Assembly: GCA_018383195.1 (NCBI GenBank)
Contig: JAGZOP010000053.1
Span: 1-14,395, forward strand
Source: Clostridiaceae bacterium
GTDB lineage: Bacteria > Bacillota > Clostridia > Oscillospirales > Butyricicoccaceae
DNA length: 14,395 nucleotides
Reading direction: 5' to 3'
In this document: in pieces, positions 6,249 to 14,394 of the stretch
Numbering within the stretch: the first letter of the stretch is position 1
How the letters are laid out: the number at the start of each line of letters is the position of its first letter
The notes under the pieces: model-generated
Seen by the model: the letters and a program-made list of their open reading frames with translations, nothing else
Told to the model about the DNA's origin: nothing
Database searches by the model: none
Position numbers and translations under genes: made by a program

Positions 6249-7832
6249 ATGCCTATTCCGTGTCCACATTTTCAAATCACCATCACCCAGCGCAGCAAAG
6301 GCCAGTCTGCTGTCGCCGGTGCCGCCTACCAGAGCGGCGAGAAGTTGTTTTCGGAATACGATCAGAAAACTAAAAACTACTCCGGCAAGCGCGGCATCCT
6401 GTACACCGAAATCATGCTGCCCTCCAACGCCCCTCCGGAGTACGCCAACCGGGAAACTCTCTGGAACTCGGTGGAAGCGGCTGAGAAGCAATGGAACGCC
6501 CAACTGGCCCGGCGCTTTGTGCTGGCCCTGCCCAAAGAAGTCCCGCCAGAGCAGTACCCGCAGATGGTCCGGGACTACTGCGAGAAGCAATTTGTTTCCA
6601 AAGGGATGATCGCCGACTTCGCCATCCATGACCCGAATCCACCCGGACACAATGTTCACTGCCATGTAATGCTGACCATGCGGGCCATGGACGAACAAGG
6701 CAAGTGGCTCCCCAAGAGCCGAAAGGTGTATGACCTGGATGAAAACGGTGAACGAATCCGTTTGCCTTCTGGTAACTGGAAAAGCCACAAGGAGGATACT
6801 GTAGACTGGAACGACCAGAAGTATGCAGAGATCTGGCGGCAGGGCTGGGCCGATACCGTCAACCGTTACCTGGAAGCAGCAGACCGACCAGAGCGGCTGG
6901 ACCTGCGCTCCTATGAGCGGCAGGGCTTGGATGTGATTCCCACCGTTCACATGGGGCCTGCGGTAGTTCAAATGGAGCGGCGCGGTATTCAGACCAACAT
7001 CGGTAATCTGAATCGGGATATCAAGGCTGCCAACCAGATGCTGTCTGCCATCCGCAAAACCATTCGTGGCCTGCTGGATTGGATTGAAGAACTGGTTCAA
7101 GCGGAAAAAGAGCTACTGAAAGAGGAGGCGGCTTCCACAGACCTTGGGGTACTTCTCAATGATTATCTGAACCAGAGAAAAGCGGAACGGAGTGATTGGT
7201 CCTGGTCCGGCCAGCAGAAGGGCGATATTAAGGATTTGAAGGATGTATCCAGGGCGATTGTCTATCTCCAGCACCACAAGATCTCGAACCTGGAGCAGCT
7301 GAACGCCGTCCTGTCTAGCGTGAAGCAAAAAGCCAGCCAGGCCCGTACCGGAATGCGAAAGGCTGAGAAGCGGATGAAGGATATTGCCGGGATTCAGAAT
7401 GCCATTGCGGTTTGCCAGGAGCAAAAAACCGTCCATGACAAGTACCTGAAGATCGGCTGGAAAAAGAAGCAGGCTGCCTTTGCTGAGAACCACCAGGAGG
7501 AACTAAAAGCCTACAACAAAGCCTATCGCTATTTGAAAGCGCAGCACGTTGACCTGAACGTGAATCTGGATGCCCTGGAAGCTGAATACAGTAAGCTGCA
7601 AACGGATCACGCAGCCTTTGCCCGGCAGCTGGAACAGGTACAGTTGGAGCTGAAGCCGCTGAATGAGGTCCGCTATTGGATTAGTCGGGTTCTAGGACCC
7701 GAGCAGGCGGAGGTGCTGGGCAAGGCAGAAGGCAAGCAGTCGGCGGTGGAGAAGCTTCACACCAAACAGAAGGAAACCGAAAGAACAAAGGAGAAAAGCC
7801 AGAGTCAGAACAACCAGAATAGGGGAAGATAA
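6249..7832 (+). CDS. MobA/MobL family relaxase (MOBQ)
   Basis: This 527-residue relaxase should nick oriT and lead the strand into a recipient with a helper type IV secretion system. Motif I SAVAGAAYQSGE holds the likely catalytic Tyr27. The metal-binding histidines His134, His137 and His139 lie in GHNVHCHVML. The relaxase domain spans about 1-240. The rest (about 270-500) is charged, long coiled-coil sequence without a visible primase or helicase motif. The ATG at 6249 is only two bases after AGGAGG (6241-6246), and a GTG lies at 6246, so initiation may be inefficient. Because the N-terminal PCPHFQITITQRSKGQSAVA is family-typical, the start cannot be far off. It corresponds in position to TnpZ of Tn4451. 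It encodes no coupling protein, so the element is mobilizable, not self-transmissible. Confidence 0.93.
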   Translation: MPIPCPHFQITITQRSKGQSAVAGAAYQSGEKLFSEYDQKTKNYSGKRGILYTEIMLPSNAPPEYANRETLWNSVEAAEKQWNAQLARRFVLALPKEVPPEQYPQMVRDYCEKQFVSKGMIADFAIHDPNPPGHNVHCHVMLTMRAMDEQGKWLPKSRKVYDLDENGERIRLPSGNWKSHKEDTVDWNDQKYAEIWRQGWADTVNRYLEAADRPERLDLRSYERQGLDVIPTVHMGPAVVQMERRGIQTNIGNLNRDIKAANQMLSAIRKTIRGLLDWIEELVQAEKELLKEEAASTDLGVLLNDYLNQRKAERSDWSWSGQQKGDIKDLKDVSRAIVYLQHHKISNLEQLNAVLSSVKQKASQARTGMRKAEKRMKDIAGIQNAIAVCQEQKTVHDKYLKIGWKKKQAAFAENHQEELKAYNKAYRYLKAQHVDLNVNLDALEAEYSKLQTDHAAFARQLEQVQLELKPLNEVRYWISRVLGPEQAEVLGKAEGKQSAVEKLHTKQKETERTKEKSQSQNNQNRGR

Positions 7833-7836
7833 ACGA

Positions 7837-7881
7837 AAATGGCACCTGGCTTCCGTAAAAAGTCAGGTGCCATTTCTATCT
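7837..7881. terminator. Strong bidirectional terminator between the relaxase and the toxin region
   Basis: AAATGGCACCTG (7837-7848) and CAGGTGCCATTT (7864-7875) form a perfect 12-bp stem with a 15-base loop. TTTCTATCT follows on the + strand and TTTTCGTTT on the - strand. It sits five bases after the relaxase stop and 14 bases from the end of the converging membrane-protein gene, so it can end both transcripts. Confidence 0.75.
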
Positions 7882-7888
7882 ATAAATA

Positions 7889-8404
7889 TTATATGTTTTG
7901 ACGAGTTTTATTGATGATAAAGACTGCGATAAAGGCGATAATAATCAAACCGGGAATCGCAATCATGAGAAAATACTGTTTGCGCTGGCCAGCTACATAA
8001 CTCTCAGCGCTCTCACTGGGGTCAATCGTAACGGTAACAGATTCATCGCGGACGTACAGCACGCGCCGCTCGATGTCTCCTTCTGCGGCCAGCAGCTGGG
8101 CGGATGTCTCGGTGGAACCAGCTTCGCGGGAACAGCGATAACCTGAACCGTCGGTTGCCTCATAACGCACTTTATATACGGTGGTAGTGGGATTCATCCG
8201 ACGGCTGCGACCGTATGATGAAGTGTTCTTTTTCTGAACAGGATAGATTTCTACCGGTGTGAAGGTATGTACACCTTTGTCTTCATAGGCCGAAGCAGGC
8301 CGCACTGTCAGCATGTTTTTGATACCAAGGCCCAGAATAATGACGGCTACCATCAAAAGGATCATACTGGATGCGCCGAGCATATCACGAATTTTTTCGG
8401 GCAT
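7889..8404 (-). CDS. Small two-helix membrane protein, DUF3592-like
   Basis: The protein has 171 residues. Hydrophobic segments lie at about 12-30 and 146-166. Between them is a soluble, probably beta-rich domain with VYKVRYEATDGSGYRCSRE, then VLYVRDESVTVTIDPSESAE. The Tyr-x-Val-x-Tyr start and the late Asp-Pro motif recall DUF3592 membrane proteins, but this is a weak resemblance. A good ribosome site AAGGAGG lies eight bases before the ATG. It follows the truncated Rhs gene by 55 bases on the same strand, the slot where an immunity gene normally sits, so it may be the immunity protein of a lost toxin tip. An unrelated envelope protein is equally possible. Confidence 0.75.
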   Translation of the reverse strand: MPEKIRDMLGASSMILLMVAVIILGLGIKNMLTVRPASAYEDKGVHTFTPVEIYPVQKKNTSSYGRSRRMNPTTTVYKVRYEATDGSGYRCSREAGSTETSAQLLAAEGDIERRVLYVRDESVTVTIDPSESAESYVAGQRKQYFLMIAIPGLIIIAFIAVFIINKTRQNI

Positions 8405-8459
8405 AGTTTATACCTCCTTGCTGGTCGGAATGACTTCTGTTAGATATAAAAACAATTAA

Positions 8460-11227
8460 TTAAACCTGTTTGCTGTTTTCTTCCATCTCATGGCGCAGGC
8501 CCTCGGCATCGTAGCGGTTGACCTGGATGTTCCCGTCAAAGGTCTCCACCTGGGTGGCGCGGTTGAAGGCATCGTAGCTGTACCGGGCCTTATCGTCCGA
8601 CAGCAGGTTGCCTGCATGGTCATAGCGGAAGAGGGTAGTGGCACCGTTTTTGGTGTAGGCCGTCAAGCGGTTGCGGGGGTCGTACTGGTAGAGCTCTTCC
8701 ACGCCCTGGGCAATGCGTTTGGTGCGGTTGCCGGCTTTGTCATAGAACAGTTCTTCGGTATAACCGGGGTACTGCACCTTTTGCAGCTGGTTCAGCGGGT
8801 CATAGTGGTAGAGTGTCTCACCTCCAAGCTGTTTTTTGTGGGTATGGTTGCCGTTGCCATCGTAGAGGTAACGGTTGTTGGCCAGAATCGCGTTGCCCGA
8901 CTGGACAAAAAGGCCGGTCAGGTTCTTGTCCTGGTCGTAGTGATACTGTTTGAGCACGGGGCCGTGCTGCTCCTGGCGGATGGTGCCATCGGCGTTGTAT
9001 TCGTAGGCCGCCAGCTCGTTCCCATCATCCCAAATTTTCTCGGGGAGGTCAAGGATGGAGTAGGAATACTCTGTCACCTTACCAGTAACGTCAATTTGCT
9101 TGACCTTATTGCCATTCTGGTCTTAGGCCATGGAGAGCAGGGTGCGGCCGCTGGCTGACTTGCGGACCAGACGGTCCATTTCGTCGTACTCGTAGGCGTA
9201 GCGCATCCCGTCCGAGATGGCGCACTTCAACAGGCCCTCCGGTGTGTATTCGTAAAAATTACCCGGGGAACCGTCTTTTGCTTTTTGGAACAGGGGAGCG
9301 CCGTAAAGGTTATAGCCCATCTCCACCGTCACACCGTTGCGGTCGGTGCGGGAGATCAGGCGGTCCTCGCCGTCGTAGAGGTAGGTCTCCTGCTCGCCGG
9401 TGGGGTCCACAATGGCACGGACCTGTCCGGCCACATTGTACTCATACTGAGTGGTGTGACCTTCACCGTCGGTGGAGCTGGTCATGTTGCCGGCGAAGTC
9501 GTAGGTATAAAGCTCTGTAGAGGAATCCGACTTCAGGATGCCGACGATCCGGCCCCACTCGTCCAGACGGTAGCGGGTACGGTTGTGGTTGCCGTCCACT
9601 ACGCCCACAATGTTGCCCCGGGCGTCGTATTCCAGCTGCTGGGTCGCGCCGCCGGTGGTCTGGATATGGACGCGGTTGCCCGCAAGGTCATAGGTGAAGG
9701 ACGCGCCGGACTGGACGGCATCGAGCTGCTGCAGCAGGCGGCCGTCGCCGTCGTAGGTGTTGGTCTGGAGTACATGCCCGTCAGGTCCCACCACGGTGAG
9801 TATCCGGCCCTGGTGGTCGTAGGTATACTGGTATCCTTCGCCGTTGTCGGCTTTGGGGTCGTACTGGTTGGGCCGCACCTGTTTTGCAAGCAGGCCGTTC
9901 CCGTTGTAGAAGCTGCGGGTCACGCCGCCGTCCGGTGCAGTGCGGCGGATCTCGTGGTTCAGCAGGTCGTACTCGATCTTCGTCTTGTGCCCCTGGTTGT
10001 CGGTGATCTCTACCAGGTTCCCGGCCTTGTCGTAGGCGAACTCCGTCCGGTTGTGGATGCCCGCTGCTTTATCGACATGGGTCTCAGCAGTCAGCCGGTC
10101 AATGGCATCGTACTCACGGAAGACCTCGCCGCCCGCAGGCATCTGGATGTGGACGATGTTGCCGGTCTTGTCGTACTCATACAGGACCGACGCCCAGGCG
10201 GTGCCGCCGTCGGCACGCTCCATCATGTGGCCCTGCTCAATGAGCCGGCCGCCGGCGTCGTACTTCCAGCGGAACAGCTGGTTGACGCCGGGCCGCAGTC
10301 TGCGCCGTTCCTTGATCCGGCGGTTCTGCAGGTCGTAGGTATACTCCACAGCAGCTCCGGTCTGGTCGCTGACTTTGACCAGACGGTCGAGCTTGTCGTA
10401 TTCAAAGCGGATCACATGCAGAGGGCCGGACATACTGGTCTCGGTCTGGAAGTGAAGATACCGGCGCTCCTCGATGCAGTTGCCGGCGGCATCGTATTTG
10501 TATTGGGTCAGCTGGTACTGCGGCTGGCCGTCTGCATCGTACTGGCATGGCTTGCGTTCCTCGGTCAGCCAGCCGGCATAGTTGTAAGTATACAGAGAGC
10601 CGATGCGTTCCGCATCTGTTTTGCCGGTGAGATAACCGGCAGCGTCGATCAGCTTGACGATGTTGCCGCAGAGGTCGTAGACATACCGTTTCTCTACCGT
10701 CCCGTCCGGCGCGGTGATCTGGACCAGGCGGTTTACTTCATCGTATTCGTAGGTATAGCCCGGGCCATCGTCCCGTTTGGCATCGTAATCCATGGGTTGG
10801 ACTTTCTTGAGGATATTGCCCATGGGGTCGTAGAAGATACGCTCGATGCTCTGGTCAGGGTAGATGATCCTGATCTTATTGTCGTTGGAGTCGTATTCGC
10901 TGCGGATTCCTTCGCCGTCGTTACATCATAGCGGTAGACTTTTTTCTCCTTGATTGCAGTCAGACTGTATCCATCCCGAAGCTGCTCCAGAGAAAGAGAC
11001 AGGTCTGCACCCCGGCAGTTGACCCACTGCTGCTGTTCCGGGTGGAAGGTGAACTTTTCCAGGTGCATGTCGGGCATCATGATGGAAGCATTCTGCCCGT
11101 CTATGTAGATCCAGCTGCCGATATTCAGGAACCAGCGGCTGCCAAGCAGGCCGCCAGCGTTGGTGTAGATGGATTCATAGCTGCGCTGGACAGGGAAGTC
11201 CCCCGTCAGGTCGTGGATGATGAATTC
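8460..11227 (-). pseudogene. Rhs (YD-repeat) gene, tipless and broken by a frameshift and a stop
   Basis: Three pieces line up as one Rhs shell. The first (11227-10924) holds the DUF6531-like entry: GDFPVQRSYESIYTNAGGLL, then GSRWFLNIGSW. A one-base loss near 10923 shifts the frame: after YRYDV the protein sense continues as NDGEGIRSEYDSNDNK. The second piece runs to TAA at 9125-9123, which replaces one codon within LLSMA-stop-DQNGNK. The third continues in the same frame to 8460. Together they contain more than 25 YD-type repeats (YTYDL, YEYDE, YHYDP and similar) that would build the cocoon enclosing a toxin. The sequence stops after GLRHEMEENSKQV, before the conserved RHS core block and any toxin domain. 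No start codon is usable at the 5' end, where it overlaps the VgrG frame. The lesions could be assembly or sequencing errors. Confidence 0.85.
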
Positions 11228-12933
11228 TTACAGCTTTCAACAGCAAAGAGGTCTACCTTATAAGTATCTATTTCTTCCGGGGAGACGGGAGGCTTATCTG
11301 GGGTGTCCTCTTTTTTGGAAGAGCCAAACATGTCTCCGAGGGTGGAGATAAGCTGAAAAGGTTCAGTGATATCGTTTGCAAAACCGGAGATGAGATTCCC
11401 GCCAAGGATCTTGACCATCTCCCAGCCTGCATTGCAGCTGGAACTGCCGCCATCGGATATGTATTTGTTTTCTCCTTTCTGCTGGTCCTGGTCGAACTGC
11501 TGCATGTTCTTTTTGCGGCTCGACTCGAACCATTCGATGGGGTTTTCCTTGACTGCATCCAGGTCGTTGCTCTGGATAAGGATGTTATGGTCAGAGACGA
11601 TGTTGATATCCTTCTCGGAGGAGATCTCGATGCCGGTGTCCTCCGATAGGACGATCTTGACAGGCTGGTCATCTTCGCCGTCGTACTCTTTCCGGTTGGC
11701 GTTGAACTCAACGGAACGGCTCTTGAACCGGATCATGCGGTTGTTGGCCGTCATCATCTTCTCCCAGGGATAGGAGAAGTCGTTGCGGGTATTGTTTATA
11801 TGTTTGCTGCCGAGGCATATGGCGGAACCCTCGTTTTCATAATAGCAGAAAACGGTATCCCCAACGTCCGGCATGCAGTAGAAATCATTGTTGAAGAAAT
11901 TGCAGTAAGGAATCCAGCGCACGCCTGCCCCAGACCCGCCCACATCTACGTCAAACAGGACCTGGACATCTGTGCCGGAAACAGCCAGGACCTTGCCGAA
12001 AAGAGCACTGGGCCCAGTCGGCTGATTGGTCGGCTGTTTGAAAGCAGGGGGAACAGCCTCGGTCTGGATATGGGACTGAGGTTCTGTGAAATTGCTGGTC
12101 TTGGAAAGCTGCGCGTATACGCCGTCCTTGTAAGTGAGCAGGATACGGTTGTAGAGCAGCCCGCCGGAAGCGTAGATATCGTTTCTGGTGACGAACATCT
12201 CGCGGCCGTTGGCGAGAAACATATGCCCGGCACCTACGGTCAGGTTGTCCAGAGTGAAGCCTTTTTGCAGGAACTCATAGGCAGAAGCTTCGGGGGCGAT
12301 CTGATTCTTTACTTTCCAATACTGGGATATATCCTTCTCGATCCAGCTGGTATCTGTGCAGGATGGAAGCTCTGTGGAAGAAAAGGGGACAGCGCCAATG
12401 GAAAGCTGGATGTAAGGGACTTTGCTGTTGACAAAAATGGGATACCCAAACTGATTGCAGATGCGTTTGATAAAGTCCCAGTCTGTCTCGGCCTGCTGGG
12501 AGAGCATCTCGGGGATGACCTTATCTTCCTGGATCTGGAAAAGAGCGCCGTATGGTTCCAACATCTGCTCCAGGACCTGGGACAGCATTTTACCGGGGTC
12601 CTGGAAAGTCCTGCTGTGGGCTGCCACATCCATTTTCTGGGAGTGAGTATGCGCTTCGATTTGGACTTCGCAGTACTGGTTCAGGTTATGCGTGCTGATC
12701 AGGGAACAGGTGCCGCAGAAGATGGGATTACCCTGGTCATCCAAGATACGGATGGGGGAGTCCGCATAGCGGATACAGTCCTGCTCAGAGACAGGCCCTC
12801 TGGCGACAAAAAGGAGTGACAGAGAGCCGTGAGCATTTGCCTCCTCATGGACATGGAGGGACTTGATGGTATATGCTTGGATGGGAAAGTCAAGAATGAC
12901 TCGCCCAAGTTCAAGGTGGTTCTGCTCGCTCAT
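11206..12933 (-). CDS. VgrG / phage late control D-like spike protein
   Basis: The protein has 575 residues. The first roughly 330 fit the gp27-like hub fold of VgrG/GPD proteins. Typical features are the early barrel (LGRVILDFPIQAYTIKSLHV), SRTFQDPGKMLSQVLEQM, and the marker ETDWDFIKRICNQFGYPIFV (about 170-190). An OB-fold segment (gp5-like) follows at about 310-390 (LFGKVLAVSG, then RWIPYCNFF and MPDVGDTVFCYYENEGSAIC). A short end with repeating DINIVSDHNILIQS comes next, then a helical linker and PPVSPEEIDTYKVDLFAVESCK. There is no long beta-helix needle. In such systems it carries or anchors a toxin for delivery. AGGAG nine bases before ATG 12933 fixes the start. The last residues (NSSSTT) look like frameshift product: a one-base insertion near 11228 would fuse the protein to the Rhs frame. 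Confidence 0.85.
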   Translation of the reverse strand: MSEQNHLELGRVILDFPIQAYTIKSLHVHEEANAHGSLSLLFVARGPVSEQDCIRYADSPIRILDDQGNPIFCGTCSLISTHNLNQYCEVQIEAHTHSQKMDVAAHSRTFQDPGKMLSQVLEQMLEPYGALFQIQEDKVIPEMLSQQAETDWDFIKRICNQFGYPIFVNSKVPYIQLSIGAVPFSSTELPSCTDTSWIEKDISQYWKVKNQIAPEASAYEFLQKGFTLDNLTVGAGHMFLANGREMFVTRNDIYASGGLLYNRILLTYKDGVYAQLSKTSNFTEPQSHIQTEAVPPAFKQPTNQPTGPSALFGKVLAVSGTDVQVLFDVDVGGSGAGVRWIPYCNFFNNDFYCMPDVGDTVFCYYENEGSAICLGSKHINNTRNDFSYPWEKMMTANNRMIRFKSRSVEFNANRKEYDGEDDQPVKIVLSEDTGIEISSEKDINIVSDHNILIQSNDLDAVKENPIEWFESSRKKNMQQFDQDQQKGENKYISDGGSSSCNAGWEMVKILGGNLISGFANDITEPFQLISTLGDMFGSSKKEDTPDKPPVSPEEIDTYKVDLFAVESCKNSSSTT

Positions 12934-13134
12934 CTCATGACACTCCTTTTGATGGCTATTCTGACAATTTCACTTACTGGATGCTTACTGGATCTAGCGT
13001 TGCAGGAATAGGGCGATATTGATAATGCTTGTCCCCATCTCGTTGCTTCCACAGTGGTAGTACGTTCTGAGGAATCAGTATGGCAGGCAATCAGATGGAT
13101 GCAGCAGGTATGATTATTATTACAATGAAAAAGT
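12934..13134. other. Gap between the SUKH immunity gene and VgrG
   Basis: These 201 bp contain no gene I can support. A 10-bp tandem direct repeat CTTACTGGAT occurs at 12973-12982 and 12984-12993. A short + strand frame beginning MAGNQMDAAGM (ATG at 13081) has GAGGA upstream but only about 20 codons. No clear promoter for the VgrG gene was seen, so it may be read from upstream. Confidence 0.4.
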
Positions 13135-13608
13135 TTAATTAATAAAATAATCTGTTTCTTTTTGCATTTTTATTATAAAATCATCAAAGTCGGAAGCTAT
13201 GATATCCCCAAAATAAATTATACTTCCTTTGTTTTCACCAGTTAATTTAATTACAAGATAATCAGATTCGCCACCAAGATCAAAAAATGGAAGGACATCA
13301 TTAGATGAGTAATATTCTAAATCGTCAGTTGACATATTACCATAAAAGTCTTGACCAAGCCTGAGCTTTACAATTTCTTTTGGGCGCATGATCTGATTCC
13401 TAAAATATGGGTTATCAAGTCCGATATAACCATAACCTACCTCTAAATAGAACTTTTTAAGTTGAGGCGGAAAGCATATTCCTAATTCATGCTCAGCTTG
13501 AGTAACTTCGCTAGCAGTAAGAGAGGAAAAGTAGTATTTTGATTGATGGATTTTAGTGGGTGTTTTATCGGGTGAAATATACTGCTTAAAAAAAGTATAG
13601 TTTATCAT
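13135..13608 (-). CDS. SUKH (SMI1/KNR4) family immunity protein
   Basis: This 157-residue acidic, soluble protein has no signal peptide. The SUKH hallmark lies in the first half: LTASEVTQAEHELGICFPPQ, then LKKFYLEVGYGYIG. A central strand block follows (LPFFDLGGESDYLVIKL) and then GSIIYFGDIIASDFDDFI. SUKH proteins bind and neutralise nuclease and other toxin tips of contact-dependent polymorphic systems. The gene starts 24 bases after the Rhs toxin stop on the same strand, the standard toxin/immunity arrangement, so it is the likely antidote of that tip. An ATG at 13623 is in frame, but AGGAG lies inside that extension, five bases before ATG 13608, so the shorter start is chosen. It is markedly AT-rich compared with the Rhs core and VgrG, a sign of horizontal cassette exchange. 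Confidence 0.88.
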   Translation of the reverse strand: MINYTFFKQYISPDKTPTKIHQSKYYFSSLTASEVTQAEHELGICFPPQLKKFYLEVGYGYIGLDNPYFRNQIMRPKEIVKLRLGQDFYGNMSTDDLEYYSSNDVLPFFDLGGESDYLVIKLTGENKGSIIYFGDIIASDFDDFIIKMQKETDYFIN

Positions 13609-13632
13609 AATAGCTCCTATCATTGCTGTACT

Positions 13633-14394
13633 TTATCTTGGATAGATTTTGTATAGTGGAGATTTTATTCTGTGAATTCCAGATTGATGTTCATTGGGGA
13701 AAGCAGCTGGATGAAGATTCCACCATTTTAGAGGTGAATTGTAGACATTTGGTATAATTTCATGTGCATCATATTTTCTGCTCGTAGGTGTAGAGGTAGA
13801 GGGCCAAGTTTGATTTGTATTATTTTCCCATTCTTTTATTAGCTTATCTTTTTCTTTGTTAAAGTTTTTGCGGTGCATTCTGGATTCTGATTTGGGAAGC
13901 TTTACGTGGTTATTGTTATTATTAATTCCTTCCGATATGACAAGCTCTCGTTGATTCATGGGTATTTTTCGCCCGGTTTGTATTTCTATATCATCCAAAT
14001 ACGAATCCCATAGGATTTTTTGCTGGATTTTCTTCTCGGCTTCAACGTATTCTTTAAATGCATTATTGCTTGGCTTTTTCGGTGCAGGGATTGAGACTCC
14101 TTGCTGTTGAGCAATCTCGTAATCTCTTATAGCCAGTTTATAGGCGTCATTGAGATTTTTGCCTTCTTGCCGATACTTATCGAATGCGTTTTTTAAGCAC
14201 TGAGATACGTTGCCAGACGGATCAACATAGAAAACTGGATTATTCTGGCAATACGCATAGAGGTTCAGCCCATCGCCACGGTAAGTGTCCTCCTGTGTAA
14301 AGCGGGCGATGACCGGATTGTAGAACCGCGCTCGCAGGTAATACTGCTGCGTAACCGAATCAAGCTGCTGGCCGGTAAACTTGAAGCGGTTGGG
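13633..14394 (-). CDS. 3' end of an Rhs toxin gene: RHS core plus HNH-like toxin tip (partial)
   Basis: The frame is open to the right edge of the window, giving the last 253 residues. The first 60 or so are the RHS-repeat-associated core: RFKFTGQQLDSVTQQYYLRA, RFYNPVIARFTQEDTYRG, and the closing LNLYAYCQNNPVFYVDPSGN. After the DPSG motif (about 14215) base composition drops and the variable tip begins. A helical, charged linker leads to a C-terminal block with HEIIPNVYNSPLKWWNLHP and then NEHQSGIHRIKSPLYKIYP. The regularly spaced His-x2-Pro, Trp-Trp-Asn and His-Gln-x-Gly-Ile-His recall HNH/endonuclease VII toxins, suggesting a DNase. I cannot name the subfamily. Rhs proteins self-cleave after the core to free the tip inside the cocoon. 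The SUKH gene follows immediately. The ATG at 13998 is internal and not the start. Confidence 0.87.
   Translation of the reverse strand, partial: PNRFKFTGQQLDSVTQQYYLRARFYNPVIARFTQEDTYRGDGLNLYAYCQNNPVFYVDPSGNVSQCLKNAFDKYRQEGKNLNDAYKLAIRDYEIAQQQGVSIPAPKKPSNNAFKEYVEAEKKIQQKILWDSYLDDIEIQTGRKIPMNQRELVISEGINNNNNHVKLPKSESRMHRKNFNKEKDKLIKEWENNTNQTWPSTSTPTSRKYDAHEIIPNVYNSPLKWWNLHPAAFPNEHQSGIHRIKSPLYKIYPR

Noticed and set aside
6207..7100. 297-codon open frame on the - strand
   Set aside because: It is antisense to the relaxase catalytic domain; the relaxase histidine motif on the + strand settles the coding strand.
8460..9077. A separate 205-residue Rhs-family gene
   Set aside because: Its frame is continuous with the larger Rhs frame across a single TAA, and no ribosome site precedes its ATG. 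It is the 3' part of the broken gene.
9285..10931. 548-codon open frame on the + strand
   Set aside because: It is exactly antisense to the GC-rich YD repeats, has valine/aspartate-rich low-complexity composition and no family motif or ribosome site. The - strand frame has unmistakable Rhs motifs.
10733..11080. A 115-residue protein with a Thr/Ser-rich C-terminus
   Set aside because: The N-terminal part is Rhs sequence, and the Thr/Ser-rich end is what the Rhs repeats give when read out of frame after the one-base loss near 10923.
11800..12819. 339-codon open frame on the + strand
   Set aside because: It is an antisense shadow of the VgrG gene with no recognisable domain; the opposite frame has clear VgrG features and a good start.
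13633..13998. A separate 121-residue gene starting at the ATG at 13998
   Set aside because: The frame continues without a stop to the window edge and contains the RHS core upstream, so this ATG is internal to the Rhs toxin.
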